In this document: positions 1-13,170 of the stretch, one piece after another | How the letters are laid out: each line of letters opens with the position of its first letter | Numbering within the stretch: position 1 is the stretch's first letter | Assembly (NCBI GenBank): GCA_002104895.1 | Contig: MCFG01000231.1 | Coordinates: forward strand, 30,001-70,000 | Direction of reading: 5' to 3' | DNA length: 40,000 nucleotides | DNA from: Anaeromyces robustus | Taxonomy: Eukaryota; Neocallimastigomycota; Neocallimastigomycetes; Neocallimastigales; Neocallimastigaceae | Notes under the pieces: model-generated | The model's database searches: none | Seen by the model: only the letters and a program-made list of their open reading frames with translations | What the model was told of the DNA's origin: nothing | Position numbers and translations under genes: made by a program

Positions 1-132
<132 letters not shown>

Positions 133-419
133 CTTGAAAACATAAATTAATTATAATAAAAAAAATTAAATAAACAATAATATTTTAATATTAAATTAAT
201 TTTTTAATTTTTAAAATTTTTAATATAAATCATCCATACTTTTCTTAAACCAACCAAAAAACTTTAAACAATTTGTTAAAATTATTCTATTATTTTTATT
301 ATAACTAAATTATTATTACATTATTATTTTATTAATATAAACATTTGTTTTTATGTCATCAAATAGAAAATATTCTTTTTATTCCTTTTTTTCCTTTTAT
401 ATCACTGAATAATTAATAT

Positions 420-1247
420 TTAAAAATATTTTTCAAATATTTCTTCATTAAATTCTTTTTCATCTAACATCATATCTTCTTCAAAAGTTCCTATTGTTCT
501 ATATTTATTTATTATATTCAAAAGTAAAGTTTCTTCTCTACTATCATACTTAAATAATATATCAACAACATTATTTAACCCATAATATATTGCTTCTTTA
601 TAACAGTTATCATCTATAATAAATTTATTATTTTCTTTAACTAATAAAGTATGAATTTGTTGAGTGGATAAAGAAATGTAATTTTTATAGCAGTTTAATA
701 ATTTTAAAATGTATTTTATATTAAATGAATAATAATATAAAATTTGTTTTAAAAAACTTAATAATTGACTATCATTACTATTATTATTTTCAATTGATGA
801 TAAAATTAATTCCAATATATAATTATTAAAATACTTTGCATTGGAATCAACAGTTAAAATAAATTTCAAGTTTTTTTTATTAAGTAAATTAAATTCTAAT
901 AAATAATATAAAATTGTATTATAATTATCATATATCATAGCATTATTTTTTATTAATATTGTAGCAATTTCGAAATTATTCTTAGCCAATGCAGTAAATA
1001 ATGGTGATTTTCGCATATCAAAATAAATTTCATCATATATAGGATAATTAAAATTTTGATAATGACATTGGTTTATAATAAACTTTATAATATCTAATGA
1101 AATATCGTTCTCTATAGAATAAATTAAAATATCAAAAATACCATCATTCAATTCATTTAATAAAATATTATTTTGTATTATAAAATTGTTTATAATATTT
1201 CTATCATTTCTTTTAATTATTTTTAAAATTTCATCTTTATGATTCAT
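420..1247 (-). CDS. ankyrin-family protein, gut-fungus type
   Basis: This intronless frame encodes about 275 residues rich in Ile, Asn, Leu and Lys. One segment near residues 75-105 (SPLFTALAKNNFEIATILIK) is a recognisable ankyrin helix-turn-helix; the rest looks like degenerate ankyrin-type helices. There is no signal peptide or membrane segment. The open frame extends 14 codons upstream to 1289, but I chose the inner ATG at 1247 because the upstream stretch is a hydrophobic, Phe-rich run read from AT-rich leader. From memory, related Asn/Ile-rich ankyrin proteins form a very large expanded family in Neocallimastigomycetes; their role is unknown, and ankyrin repeats generally bind proteins. 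A copy of its first eight codons plus its 5' flank sits at 23166. It is co-directional with the mannosyltransferase array downstream in coordinate. Confidence 0.75.
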   Translation of the reverse strand: MNHKDEILKIIKRNDRNIINNFIIQNNILLNELNDGIFDILIYSIENDISLDIIKFIINQCHYQNFNYPIYDEIYFDMRKSPLFTALAKNNFEIATILIKNNAMIYDNYNTILYYLLEFNLLNKKNLKFILTVDSNAKYFNNYILELILSSIENNNSNDSQLLSFLKQILYYYSFNIKYILKLLNCYKNYISLSTQQIHTLLVKENNKFIIDDNCYKEAIYYGLNNVVDILFKYDSREETLLLNIINKYRTIGTFEEDMMLDEKEFNEEIFEKYF

Positions 1248-2261
1248 ACTAAATTTTATGTTCAAAAAGAAAAGTTTAAAAAAAAACAAAAAAAAAATCT
1301 ATAAGCTTATATATTTAACTATAATTTATATTATTTTATTTAAATTAAATAATATATTTATTAATATATCATAAATGCTATTCATAAATAATTAATATAA
1401 AAATAAATAAATAAAAAAATATATTTTATATATTATATTTTATATATTATATATATTAATGAATATACATAAAGTAAATCCTAAAAAGTAAAAAGTAAAA
1501 AAAAAATTTTATAATAAATTTACATCCTAGCATTACATATAAATTTTATTGATTATAAAACAGTTATATGGTAACATTACAATAGGAATTTTTTTTATAT
1601 ATATGTAATATGTTAATAATACAATTTATTGTTGACATTTTTAAATGAATAATGCAATTTATATAATACAATTACTTTATTTATCAATAAATTATTAATA
1701 TTAAAAAAAAAAAAAAGTATTAATATTATAAAATTAATATGAAACTTTTCAAAAATTTATATAAATATATATTATTAATTATTGATAATAATAAATATAG
1801 TTAATAATAATATTCCTTAATTAAAGATATATGGTTTTTTTTTTTTTCATTATTATTATTATTATAAAAATTTAATAAGTTTCGTTAATTTATAGTAGTG
1901 TATAAATATAAATATGTTAAATATATATGACAATATATGATTATATATAAATTATAATAAATAATTAAATAATAAATAATTCCCAATGTTAAAATATTAT
2001 AATAACGCTTGTATTCATAAAAAATAGCTTTTACTTTTTTAAAAATTCTTGAATTATATGGGTAGAATAATATGTAATTCTTTTTCTCTATCTATAATTT
2101 TTTTAACTGTTTTCTCTTCTTCTTCATCAAAATATATTGGTTGTTGTTCATCAAGCATTATACATTCATAATTAGATGCCCATTGAGTATCGTTACTAGT
2201 TATATAATAAGAATCGAAAAATATCAATGATTTTATTTTTCCATTTTTATCCTTTATAAGA
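1223..2261 (+). repeat. dispersed duplication block D1, copy 1 (ankyrin start to GT71 tail)
   Basis: This block holds the first 8 codons and 5' flank of the ankyrin gene, the whole intergenic spacer (1248-2053), and the last ~69 codons of the first GT71 gene. It matches 23166-24199 in the same orientation with small indels and scattered substitutions. Because both end genes are complete here and truncated there, this is the source copy. Apart from this role the spacer 1248-2053 shows no gene. Confidence 0.92.
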
Positions 2262-3625
2262 CTACCATTCCAATACATTAATTTACCATTGACTATATGA
2301 CCATTAAGACCACAAAGTTTATTTCTTAACATTCCTTTTGGATAAGCATACATTTTTCCAACAAATACACATGGTGTAGGATGCATATAATAATGTTGAC
2401 GTGCCATATCAAATCCTATCCAAAATGTTTCTTTATCACCATAGGTCATTTTATATAAAACATCATTACGATATTTTTCTTCATTTAATTTACAAACTGC
2501 TAATAATCCTAAAAGATTTTTAGTTTTATGTATTAATACTGTACTAGATTCCATTTCATGATATGATAGTTCATTATAAAATCTTAAATTTTTAGTTTCT
2601 GGTAAAGGATCTTCCATCCAAGATTTTAACCATTTTGATCCAATATTAGGTTCTGGATTAATGGTACGATCTTGGAAAAATAATGTTCCTGTTTTAATAT
2701 ATCCTTCATCTTCATATAATTCTTCTGGATTTCGAATATAAAGTGCATCTGCATCCATTAAAATAACTTCTTCAAATCTTGAAGCTAATATAGAATATGG
2801 TTTAATTTCCCAACCTTTTAAATTTACAATTGTTCTATTAAAATAGGGTAATATATCAGTGATATAAATATTGTCGAATTCTTGGAGAATAGAACGATTT
2901 TCTTCAGATAAATCATTTTCACCACAATAAAATACTTCTATTGGAAGTGTACAGTTTAATACATTACGAATTGTATCAATAGAACTTCTTGCATATTTAA
3001 AATGAAAATCACCTGTATTGATAACAATTCCTCTACCATTAGATGATTCTATAATATCACTTAAGGAAGAATAATGAAAACCATACAACCATGGATATAA
3101 AGACTTATGTAATGCAGTTAATAATTTTTGTTCTCTTGTATCTTCAGCATATGTCTCATTAAACATAAATAATGATTCTTCTATCAAACTATCTTTATAA
3201 TTCATTAAATCATATTCATTATTATTTGATTGATCATATTTTCCAAAAACTGAATACCATAATGCTGTATGTAATTCTTCTCTATTTCTTAAATCTATAA
3301 AATCATGTACATCTAATTTTCTATCAATTTCCCTAAACATCATTTTTTCGATAAGCATTTCTATATAATCTTTATTTAATTCCTCCTCATTCTTTTCATC
3401 CTCAATATCATTTTCAATATTATAATAATCCATAAATTCATCTAAATTATAAGTATCATTATCGTTATTATATTCATTATTTATTAAAATGTTTGATCCT
3501 TTTAATTGTAGATTATGTACTAATTTAATATCATTATATTGACAAAATATTTCTACAAATGTAATACATATAAAAATAATAGAAATAACAGTAAAATAAA
3601 TATATCTTCTTTTAACTCTTTTCAT
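2054..3625 (-). CDS. GT71 (Mnn1-type) alpha-mannosyltransferase, copy 1
   Basis: A 523-residue intronless type II membrane protein. A short basic N-terminus (KRVKRR) precedes a signal anchor at about residues 9-28, then an acidic Asn-rich stem (about 45-100) and a luminal catalytic domain (about 165-440). Family marks visible are GRGIV..TGDFHF (198-209), LPIEVFYCGE (227-236), KPYSILAS..EEVILMDADALY (275-296, with the metal/nucleotide-sugar DxD-type DAD at 291-293) and GDKETFW (396-402). This order matches the fungal Mnn1/GT71 alpha-1,3-mannosyltransferase family (Mannosyl_trans3). The expected role is Golgi transfer of mannose from GDP-mannose to N- or O-glycans of secreted or cell-wall proteins; the linkage cannot be told from sequence. 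Several N-glycosylation sequons (NCT, NET, NGS) lie in the luminal part. First of three tandem paralogues on this strand; its C-terminal codons are also duplicated at 23992-24199. Confidence 0.9.
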   Translation of the reverse strand: MKRVKRRYIYFTVISIIFICITFVEIFCQYNDIKLVHNLQLKGSNILINNEYNNDNDTYNLDEFMDYYNIENDIEDEKNEEELNKDYIEMLIEKMMFREIDRKLDVHDFIDLRNREELHTALWYSVFGKYDQSNNNEYDLMNYKDSLIEESLFMFNETYAEDTREQKLLTALHKSLYPWLYGFHYSSLSDIIESSNGRGIVINTGDFHFKYARSSIDTIRNVLNCTLPIEVFYCGENDLSEENRSILQEFDNIYITDILPYFNRTIVNLKGWEIKPYSILASRFEEVILMDADALYIRNPEELYEDEGYIKTGTLFFQDRTINPEPNIGSKWLKSWMEDPLPETKNLRFYNELSYHEMESSTVLIHKTKNLLGLLAVCKLNEEKYRNDVLYKMTYGDKETFWIGFDMARQHYYMHPTPCVFVGKMYAYPKGMLRNKLCGLNGHIVNGKLMYWNGSLIKDKNGKIKSLIFFDSYYITSNDTQWASNYECIMLDEQQPIYFDEEEEKTVKKIIDREKELHIILPI

Positions 3626-4090
3626 TTTTTTTTCATTATCTTACTTAAATTAAAAAAAATCATATATATATATATATTTTTTTTTTATTTTATATAACTT
3701 TTTTTTTTCTTTTCTTTTAAAAAAATAGTTAAAATTATTTAACAATAAAGAATAATAAATTAATGAATTGACTTTATTAATGAATTGACTTTATTTGTAA
3801 AGTATAAAATATTAATAAATTAAAATAAAAAAACTATGTATTTTCGTTAATTTCTTCAAAAAAATATTCAAATATAAAATATTTTTTAAAAAATTTTGCT
3901 TTTATTCATAATAAAAAAAGAATATAATAAAATAAAATAAAATAAAAATAAAAATTTTAAAATATTAAAATTTTTGATGAAAAAAATATTTTATATTTGA
4001 ATATTTTATATTTGATTTTATAAAATATATAATGCCAAGTTAAAAAAAAAATTATAATAAGGTTTTTCATATATATAATATTAATAATTA

Positions 4091-4116
<26 letters not shown>
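3626..4116. other. 5' flank of GT71 copy 1, homologous to a second spacer
   Basis: AT-rich non-coding flank. A 17-bp unit (TAATGAATTGACTTTAT) is repeated exactly in tandem at 3761-3777 and 3778-3794. The segment from about 3830 to the marker ATGCCAAGTTAAAAAAA (near 4032) is recognisably related to 8490-8660 in the next spacer, so the array grew by duplicating gene plus spacer. No gene is seen. Confidence 0.7.
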
Positions 4117-5554
<1,438 letters not shown>

Positions 5555-5674
5555 AGTTTTTTTTTTTTTTTTTCATCAAATATATTAGTTTTTTGTCATC
5601 AAAATAAAGTTACATGATTATTCAGTAGTTTCATTTTCTATAAATTAAAATCAAAAAACTCTAAAAAAAAAAAA

Positions 5675-5822
5675 AATTATACTGATTTTATTTTCAAATA
5701 AAAAAAAATTAAATAGATAAAAAAAAATTATACTGATTTTATTTTCAAATAAAAAAAATTTAAATAGATAAAAAAAAAAATTATACTGATTTTATTTTCA
5801 AATAAAAAAAAATTAAATAGAT
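5675..5822 (+). repeat. three tandem ~50-bp AT-rich units
   Basis: Three adjacent units each contain TTATACTGATTTTATTTTC, AAATA, an A run and TTAAATAGAT. The homologous place in spacer 2 (about 9330) has a single unit, so this is a local expansion. The remainder of 5556-6008 is AT-rich 3' flank of GT71 copy 2. Confidence 0.85.
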
Positions 5823-6008
5823 ATGTATATGATTATATGATAAATAAAAAATAAATTAATAAAAAATAAATAAAATAAATAAAATTATGAATTAAAAATA
5901 ATTAATATTATAAAAATATAATATTAGTAATTGAGTAATAAATTTATGAATGATAAAATAATTGTTAAATTCTTAACTCATAAAAATAAATGATATTTTC
6001 TAACATCA

Positions 6009-7754
6009 TTATTGTAAAGGCATAATAATATGTAATTCTTTTTCTCTATCTATAATTTTTTTAAATGTTTTCTCTTCTTCTTCATCAAAATATATTGGTT
6101 GTTTTTTATCAAGTATTAAACATTGAAGATTTGGTGTCCATTCGGCAGTATTATCAGTTATATAATAAGAATTGAAAAATAATAACGATTTTACTTTTTC
6201 ATCTTTTAAATATACAAGATTACCATTCCAATACATTAATTTACCATTGACTATATGACCATTAAGACCACAAAGTTTATTTTTTAATGTTCCTTCTGAA
6301 TAAACATGCATTTTTCCAACAAATACACATGGTGTAGGATGCATATAATAATGTTGACGTGCCATATCAAATCCTATCCAAAATGTTTCTTTATCACCAT
6401 AGGTCATTTTATATAAAACATCATTACGATATTTTTCTTCATTTAATTTACAAACTGCTAATAATCCTAAAAGATTTTTAGTTTTATGAATTAATACTGT
6501 ACTAGATTCCATTTCATGATATGATAGTTCATTATAGAATCTTAATTTTTTAGTTTCTGGTAAAGGATTCATCCAAGATTTTAACCATTTTGATCCAGGA
6601 TTAGAACCTGGATAAACGGTACGATCATGGAAAAATAATGTTCCTGCTTTAATATATCCTTCATCTTCATATAATTCTTCTGGATTTCGAATATAAAGTG
6701 CATCTGCATCCATTAAAATAACTTCTTCAAATCTTGAAGCTAATATAGAATATGGTTTAATTTCCCAACCTTTTAAATTTACAATTGATCTATCAAAATA
6801 GGGTAATATATCGGTGATATAAATATTGTCGAATTCTTGGAGAATAGAACGATTTTCTTCAGATAAATCATCTTCACCACAATAAAATACTTCTATTGGA
6901 AGTGTACAGTTTAATACATTACGAATTGTATCAATAGAACTTCTTGCAAATTTAAAATGAAAATCACCTGTATTGATAACAATTCCTCTACCATTAGATG
7001 ATTTTATAATATCACCTAAAGAAGAATAATGAAAACCATACAACCATGGGTATAAAGACTTATGTAATGCAGTTAATAATTTTTGTTCTCTTGTACTATC
7101 TTTAACATATGTCTCATTAAACATATATAATGATTTTTCTATTAAATTATTTTTATAACTCATTAAGTCATCTTTATTATTATTTGATTGATCATATTTT
7201 CCAAAAACTGAATACCATAATGCTGTATGTAATTCTTCTCTATATCTTAAATCTATAAATTCATGTACATCCAATTTTTTATTAAATTCTTTATATAATA
7301 GTTTATCAATACTATTATCTAGATTTTCTTTAATTAAAACTTCTTCATCTATTTCATTTTCAACATCATTTTTAGAAGAATCATTCATTAATTCAATATC
7401 ATTTTTAGAAGAATCATTCATTAATTCAATATCATTTTTAGAAGAATCATTCATTAATTCAATATCATTTTTAGAAGAATCATTCATTAATTCAATATCA
7501 TTTTTAAAAGAATCATTCATTAATTCAATATCATTTTCAAAAAAATCATCTATTAATTTATCTATAGTATTAGTACTTTTATCATTATAATAATCATCAT
7601 CAATGTTATTATCTAATAAACTTTTTGATTCTTTTAATTTTAAAATATATACTAATTTATCATTATTTTGAAAATATATTTCTATAAATGATATACTTAT
7701 GATAATAATAAAAATGACCGTAATAAAAATAGTTTTTTTCTTAAATATTTCCAT
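6009..7754 (-). CDS. GT71 (Mnn1-type) alpha-mannosyltransferase, copy 2, with repeat-expanded stem
   Basis: A 581-residue type II membrane protein. The signal anchor is at about 9-28, the stem at about 45-150, and the luminal GT71 domain starts at about 225 with TGDFHF (262-267), DAD at 349-351 and GDKETFW (453-459). The catalytic half is almost identical to copy 1. The stem differs by about 58 extra residues, mostly an 11-residue acidic repeat (core NDIELMNDSSK) in five near-identical units. The first ATG before the basic-hydrophobic anchor is the natural start. Expected role as for copy 1: Golgi mannose transfer from GDP-mannose. The stem normally only spaces the catalytic domain from the membrane, so repeat number may change reach or complex formation without touching catalysis; that is inference. 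Confidence 0.9.
   Translation of the reverse strand: MEIFKKKTIFITVIFIIIISISFIEIYFQNNDKLVYILKLKESKSLLDNNIDDDYYNDKSTNTIDKLIDDFFENDIELMNDSFKNDIELMNDSSKNDIELMNDSSKNDIELMNDSSKNDIELMNDSSKNDVENEIDEEVLIKENLDNSIDKLLYKEFNKKLDVHEFIDLRYREELHTALWYSVFGKYDQSNNNKDDLMSYKNNLIEKSLYMFNETYVKDSTREQKLLTALHKSLYPWLYGFHYSSLGDIIKSSNGRGIVINTGDFHFKFARSSIDTIRNVLNCTLPIEVFYCGEDDLSEENRSILQEFDNIYITDILPYFDRSIVNLKGWEIKPYSILASRFEEVILMDADALYIRNPEELYEDEGYIKAGTLFFHDRTVYPGSNPGSKWLKSWMNPLPETKKLRFYNELSYHEMESSTVLIHKTKNLLGLLAVCKLNEEKYRNDVLYKMTYGDKETFWIGFDMARQHYYMHPTPCVFVGKMHVYSEGTLKNKLCGLNGHIVNGKLMYWNGNLVYLKDEKVKSLLFFNSYYITDNTAEWTPNLQCLILDKKQPIYFDEEEEKTFKKIIDREKELHIIMPLQ
7365..7535 (-). repeat. in-frame 33-bp coding minisatellite in GT71 copy 2 stem
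   Basis: Five tandem 33-bp units (residues about 74-130), the inner ones virtually identical in DNA, encoding the acidic NDIELMNDSSK motif. Units are a multiple of three, so gain or loss keeps the frame. Copies 1 and 3 lack this repeat. Confidence 0.95.
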
Positions 7755-8763
7755 TTTTTAATTATATGGTATTTATTTGTTTATTTTTTATATTTGTATA
7801 TTTATATTCTTTTTTCTTTATATATATATTTAAAAAAAAATTATAATCTTGATAAATTTATTTATTTTTATTTTTTTTAAAAAATTTCCATTTATATCGT
7901 ACTTTTCAAAAGAAAGAAATCTTTTCACTGAAAACAATAATTATATATTATATAAATAATATACGGTATTATTATTTTTATTATTATTATTAATAATTAA
8001 ATAATTTTATAATTTATATAACAAAGAAAAAAAATTATATAATATTATTTCAAGTTTTAACTATTTATTAAATAAAAAATACCAATTCCTTAAGGTTGTT
8101 ACAAATACTAAGTAATTTTATTTATTTTTCTTTTTTTTAAATAGAGTATATTTATAGTTCAAAGATAGAATAAATTAATAATAAATAATAAAAAGTAGCA
8201 TTTTATACTAATACTTTTATTATTATAATTAATATTAATATTACTATTAATATTAATTTTCAATTAAAGTAAAAGTAATATTTTGATAATAAAAAATAAA
8301 TGATTTATTTTATTAAATAATCCTAAAATAATCAATAAATATTGTATTAATATATATAATATGATATTATAAACTAAATATTAGTAATTGAATAATATAT
8401 ATTAGAAAATTAATGTTAATTTTTAACATAAATCCTAAAAACAGAATGCCATAATGTTGTATGTAATTCTTCTCTATTTTTTAAATTTATATATTAAAAT
8501 AAAAACTATATTTTTTCATTAATATTTTCATATAAATATTCAAATGTAAATATTTTATAATAGGAAAATAAAATAACTAAAAAAAAAAGGTTTGATTTTA
8601 TTAACAAAAAAAGCAAAATAAAATATAAATATAAAATAAAATGCCAAGTTAAAAAAAATAAAAAAGAAAAAACTTTATAAAAATAATAATAATAATAAAG
8701 TTATTTTCATATATAAAGTAAATTTGTTGATAAAAATAAAATTCAAATACTAATAATACTAAT
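7755..8763. other. GT71 spacer 2, 5' flank of copy 2
   Basis: AT-rich spacer. Apart from a short GT71 gene relic (8432-8492) and the 8490-8660 segment related to the flank of copy 1, nothing is recognised. Confidence 0.6.
8432..8492 (-). pseudogene. GT71 N-terminal fragment relic
   Basis: About 60 bp resemble the segment of the intact genes that encodes REELHTALWYSVFG (compare about 3240-3300), with several substitutions and no surrounding reading frame. It is followed by sequence homologous to the 5' flank of copy 1. It looks like what remains of a former array member deleted between copies 2 and 3. Confidence 0.7.
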
Positions 8764-9197
<434 letters not shown>

Positions 9198-9753
9198 ACT
9201 ATTAACAGTTTTTTTTTACTTCATCAAAATATATTAGTCTTTTGTCATAAAAAGCTAAATATAAAAAGTTATATGATTAGTCAGTAGTTTCATTTTCTAT
9301 AAATTAAAATCAAAAACTCAAAAAAAAAAAAATTATATTGATTTTATTACCAAGTAAATTAAAATTTCAAACAAAAATAATAAACACAAAATTAATACAA
9401 TTACACGTCATTATATTTATTATTGTTATTATTATATTCATCACTTATAATTATGAGTATAATTATTTAAACATTTAAATAATATTCCAACAAAAATAAA
9501 AATTGTATATTATATTGTGATTAATTAATGAATAAAAATTATATATATATATATGCTTAGAGAAAAAAATATTAAATAGATATGTATATAATTATACATG
9601 ATAAATAAAAAATAAATAAATAAATAAAATTATGAATTTAAAATAATTAATATTATAAAAATATAATATTTGTAATTAGGTAATAAATTTATAAATGAAA
9701 AAATAATTGTTAAATTCTTAATTCATAAAAATAAATGATATTTTCTAACATCA

Positions 9754-11382
9754 TTATTGTGAAGGTAAAACAATATGTAATTCATTTTCTCTATCTATAA
9801 TTTTTTTAACTGTTTCCTTTTCTTCTTCATCAAAATATATTGGTTGTTGTTCATTAAGTATTAAACATAGAAGATCATGTGACCATTTGGAATTATTATT
9901 AGTTATAGAATAAGAATCGAAAAATATTAGCGATTTTGTTTTATCATTTTTATTTTTTATAAGACTACCATTCCAATACATTAATTTACCATTGACTATA
10001 TGACCATTAAGACCACAAAGTTTATTACTTAACATTCCTTCTGGGTAAACATACATTTTTCCAACAAATACACATGGTGTAGGATGCATATAATAATGTT
10101 GACGTGCCATATCAAATCCTATCCAAAATGTTTCTTTATCACCATAAGTCATTTTATATAAAACATCATTACGATATTTTTCTTCATTTAATTTACAAAT
10201 TGCTAATAATCCTAAAAGATTTTTAGTCTTATGAATTAATACTGTACTAGATTCCATTTCATATGCAGTAAGTTCATTATAATATCTTAAACTTTTAGTT
10301 TCTGGTAAAGGATCTTCCATCCAAGATTTTAACCATGTTAATCCAGGATTAGGACCTGGATTAATGCTACGATCTTGGAAATATAATGTTCCTGTCTTAA
10401 TATATCCTTCATCTTCATATAATTCTTCCGGATTTCGAATATAAAGTGCATCTGCATCCATTAAGATAACTTCTTCAAATTTTGAAGCTAATATAGAATA
10501 TGGTTTAACTGCAAAACTCTTTAAATTAACAATTGATCTATCAAAATATTGTGATATATCAATAACATCAACATCTTTAAATTTTTTAAGAATAGAACGA
10601 TTTTCTTCAGATAAATCATCTTCACCACAATAAAATACTTCTATTGGAAGTGTACAATTTAATACATTACGAATTGTATCAATAGAACTTCTAGCATATA
10701 CAAAATGAAAATCACCTGTACCAATAACAATTCCTCTACCATTAGATAATTTTATAATATCACCTAAAGAAGAATAATGAAAACCATACAACCATGGGTA
10801 TAAAGACTTATGTAATGCAGTTAATAATTTTTGTTCTCTTGTACTATCTTTAACATATGTTTCATTAAACATATATAATGATTTTTCTATTATATTATTT
10901 TTATAACTCATTAAATCATCTTCATTATTATTTGATTGATCATATTTTCCAAAAACTGAATACCATAATGCTGTATGTAATTCTTCTCTATTTCTTAAAT
11001 TTATAAATTCATGTACATCCAATTTTCTATCAAATTCCTTATATAATAATTTATCAATATTATGATCTATATTTTCTTTAATTAATACTTCTTCATCTAT
11101 TTCATTTTCAATATTATCTTTAGAATCATCCATTAATTTATTTATAGTATCAGTACTTTCATCACTATAATAATCATCATCAATGCTGTTATCTATAATA
11201 TCAGTACTTTCATAACTATAATAATCATCATCAATGCTGTTATCTAATAAACTTTTTGATCCTTTTAATTTTAAAGTATGTACTAATTCATTATTTTGAT
11301 AATATATTTCTATAAACAATATACATATGATAATTATAAAAAAGATCGTAATAAAAATGGATTTTTTCTTAAATTTTGTCAT
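9754..11382 (-). CDS. GT71 (Mnn1-type) alpha-mannosyltransferase, copy 3
   Basis: A 542-residue type II membrane protein with anchor at about 9-28, an acidic stem at 45-110 and a GT71 catalytic domain with TGDFHF (222-227), DAD (309-311) and GDKETFW (414-420). The stem carries two copies of a 17-residue unit (DNSIDDDYYS.ESTD.I, residues about 47-80), a different repeat from copy 2. Most of the domain is nearly identical to copies 1 and 2, but residues about 265-292 (after ENRSIL, up to KPYSILAS) form a patch of clustered differences, including loss of the GWE preceding KPYS. The key DAD and GDKETFW motifs are intact, so it is expected to be active. Oldest or most divergent member of the tandem array; substrate unknown. 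Confidence 0.9.
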   Translation of the reverse strand: MTKFKKKSIFITIFFIIIICILFIEIYYQNNELVHTLKLKGSKSLLDNSIDDDYYSYESTDIIDNSIDDDYYSDESTDTINKLMDDSKDNIENEIDEEVLIKENIDHNIDKLLYKEFDRKLDVHEFINLRNREELHTALWYSVFGKYDQSNNNEDDLMSYKNNIIEKSLYMFNETYVKDSTREQKLLTALHKSLYPWLYGFHYSSLGDIIKLSNGRGIVIGTGDFHFVYARSSIDTIRNVLNCTLPIEVFYCGEDDLSEENRSILKKFKDVDVIDISQYFDRSIVNLKSFAVKPYSILASKFEEVILMDADALYIRNPEELYEDEGYIKTGTLYFQDRSINPGPNPGLTWLKSWMEDPLPETKSLRYYNELTAYEMESSTVLIHKTKNLLGLLAICKLNEEKYRNDVLYKMTYGDKETFWIGFDMARQHYYMHPTPCVFVGKMYVYPEGMLSNKLCGLNGHIVNGKLMYWNGSLIKNKNDKTKSLIFFDSYSITNNNSKWSHDLLCLILNEQQPIYFDEEEKETVKKIIDRENELHIVLPSQ

Positions 11383-11408
11383 TTTTTTATTATAATATAT
11401 TATAATAT

Positions 11409-11541
<133 letters not shown>

Positions 11542-11568
11542 ATTCTTTTTTCTTTATATTTTATATAT

Positions 11569-11612
<44 letters not shown>

Positions 11613-11984
11613 TTAATATATATACTATATATAATTATTATATTTTTAATAAACTTTATACCTAATATATTTATAATTAATAAAAATAAAAATAAAATTT
11701 ATTTGACTTTCTTTATGAAGTACATTAATAATAATAATATTTATTTATTTATTTATTATACTTTAAAAAAAAAATAATAAAGTATTTAAAAAATATAATC
11801 TTAACTATTAAAAAATTTTCTGTTGTAAAGAAAATAGAATTAAATTAAATCTCTAATTAAAAAATAAAATTGTAAAGTCTTTATTATTTTTGTCTACAAT
11901 AAAAATTCCACAATAATTCTTTTATATTTATCCAAAATATATATTGAAAAATATACTATTTATATCATATATATATAATAGAAT

Positions 11985-12701
11985 ATATAATATTTTAAAT
12001 ACTTATACAATACATGTTCATTAGAATATAGATTTCTATTATAAATAAATATAAATATTATTTTTTTTTATTTTTTCATAAGTATATATAATAAGTATTA
12101 AACTTTGAAAAATTTATATAGTTAAAACAATTTTTTTATAAATATAAATAATGAAACCTTTATGAAAAGTGAATTATAAATCAATATAAGTAAAAAAGAA
12201 GTATTAAAATAATAATAATAAAAAAAAATAAACAAAAAATAATGTAAAGTAAAGATAAAATGAATTATTAAAAAATAGTAAAATAAATAAAAAATTAAAA
12301 AATTAAAAAATTAGAAATTAAAATAAATTATAAACATTTTATTATCAATATTAAAAATGTAAAAAAAAAGAAAAAATTATTTTTTTTTTTATATTAATTT
12401 AAAAAAATGAAAGAAAAATTTTTATTTTATTTTATTTTATTTTTTATTATATTTTTTAATTAAAATATTAAATAACTAAATATAAAAAATGATTAAAATT
12501 AAAATTTTATATTTAAATTTATACTTTTTTAGAGATAAACAAAAGTTTAAATATAAAAAAAAAACATCATAAACATGATCATAAAAATAATTATAATCAA
12601 ACACAATAATAAAAAAAACATAATTATATAAAGTAATTATAATCAAACATAATAATAAAAAATATAATAATTATATAAAATAATTATAATATCTTTATTA
12701 G
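11985..12701 (+). repeat. dispersed duplication block D2, copy 1
   Basis: Matches 24203-25060 in inverted orientation, clearest at the two ends. Shared marks include ACATGTTCATTAGAATATAG, GAAACCTTTATGAAAAGTG and CATCATAAACATGATCATAA. The central part has indels. Non-coding. Confidence 0.88.
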
Positions 12702-12979
12702 TATATATATAATAGTTAAAGGGAAAAAAAGGAAGAAAAAAATAAAGAAAAAGTAAATAAATAAAGAAAAAAGTTAAAGAAAAAAAAAAAAAACATTGTT
12801 ATAAATTATTAATGTTGTATGATTATGACTAATTTTTTTTTTTAATCTTTATAACCATTATATGATTGTTTTCTTAATTTTACAACGTTTAATATTTTTT
12901 TTCTTTTATTATTTCATTATTAATGTATCTTTAATTTTAATATTTTGACTTTAAAATCTTCTTTAATTTTTTTTATTCC

Positions 12980-13011
<32 letters not shown>

Positions 13012-13040
13012 CTTTTTTTTTTATCTTTACTATTATTTTT
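12702..13040 (+). repeat. dispersed duplication block D3, copy 1 (RMT2 3' flank sequence)
   Basis: Matches 25061-25400, the sequence immediately downstream of the RMT2-like gene, in the same orientation. Shared marks include AATAGTTAAAGG, TATTAATGTTGTATGATTATGA, ATAACCATTATATGATT and a CTTTTCTTTT tract. Here no methyltransferase coding sequence accompanies it, so the ancestral position is probably next to RMT2. Confidence 0.9.
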
Positions 13041-13103
13041 AATTAATTATTAATTAAAATAATAATAACAATAAATAATATCAACAAAATATATGAATGT
13101 GTT

Positions 13104-13170
13104 TTAGCAATATGATATGGGGCGCATAGTAAATTTTTGCAATGAGGCGCATAAAATAAATTAAAAAATG
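13104..13170 (+). repeat. GGCGCAT-type dispersed repeat, copy 1
   Basis: Contains GCAATATGATATGGGGCGCAT, then AGTAAATTTTTGCAATGAGGCGCATAAAA. Close to 16648-16720 and related to 22506-22585. GGCGCAT stands out strongly in DNA this AT-rich. Confidence 0.85.
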
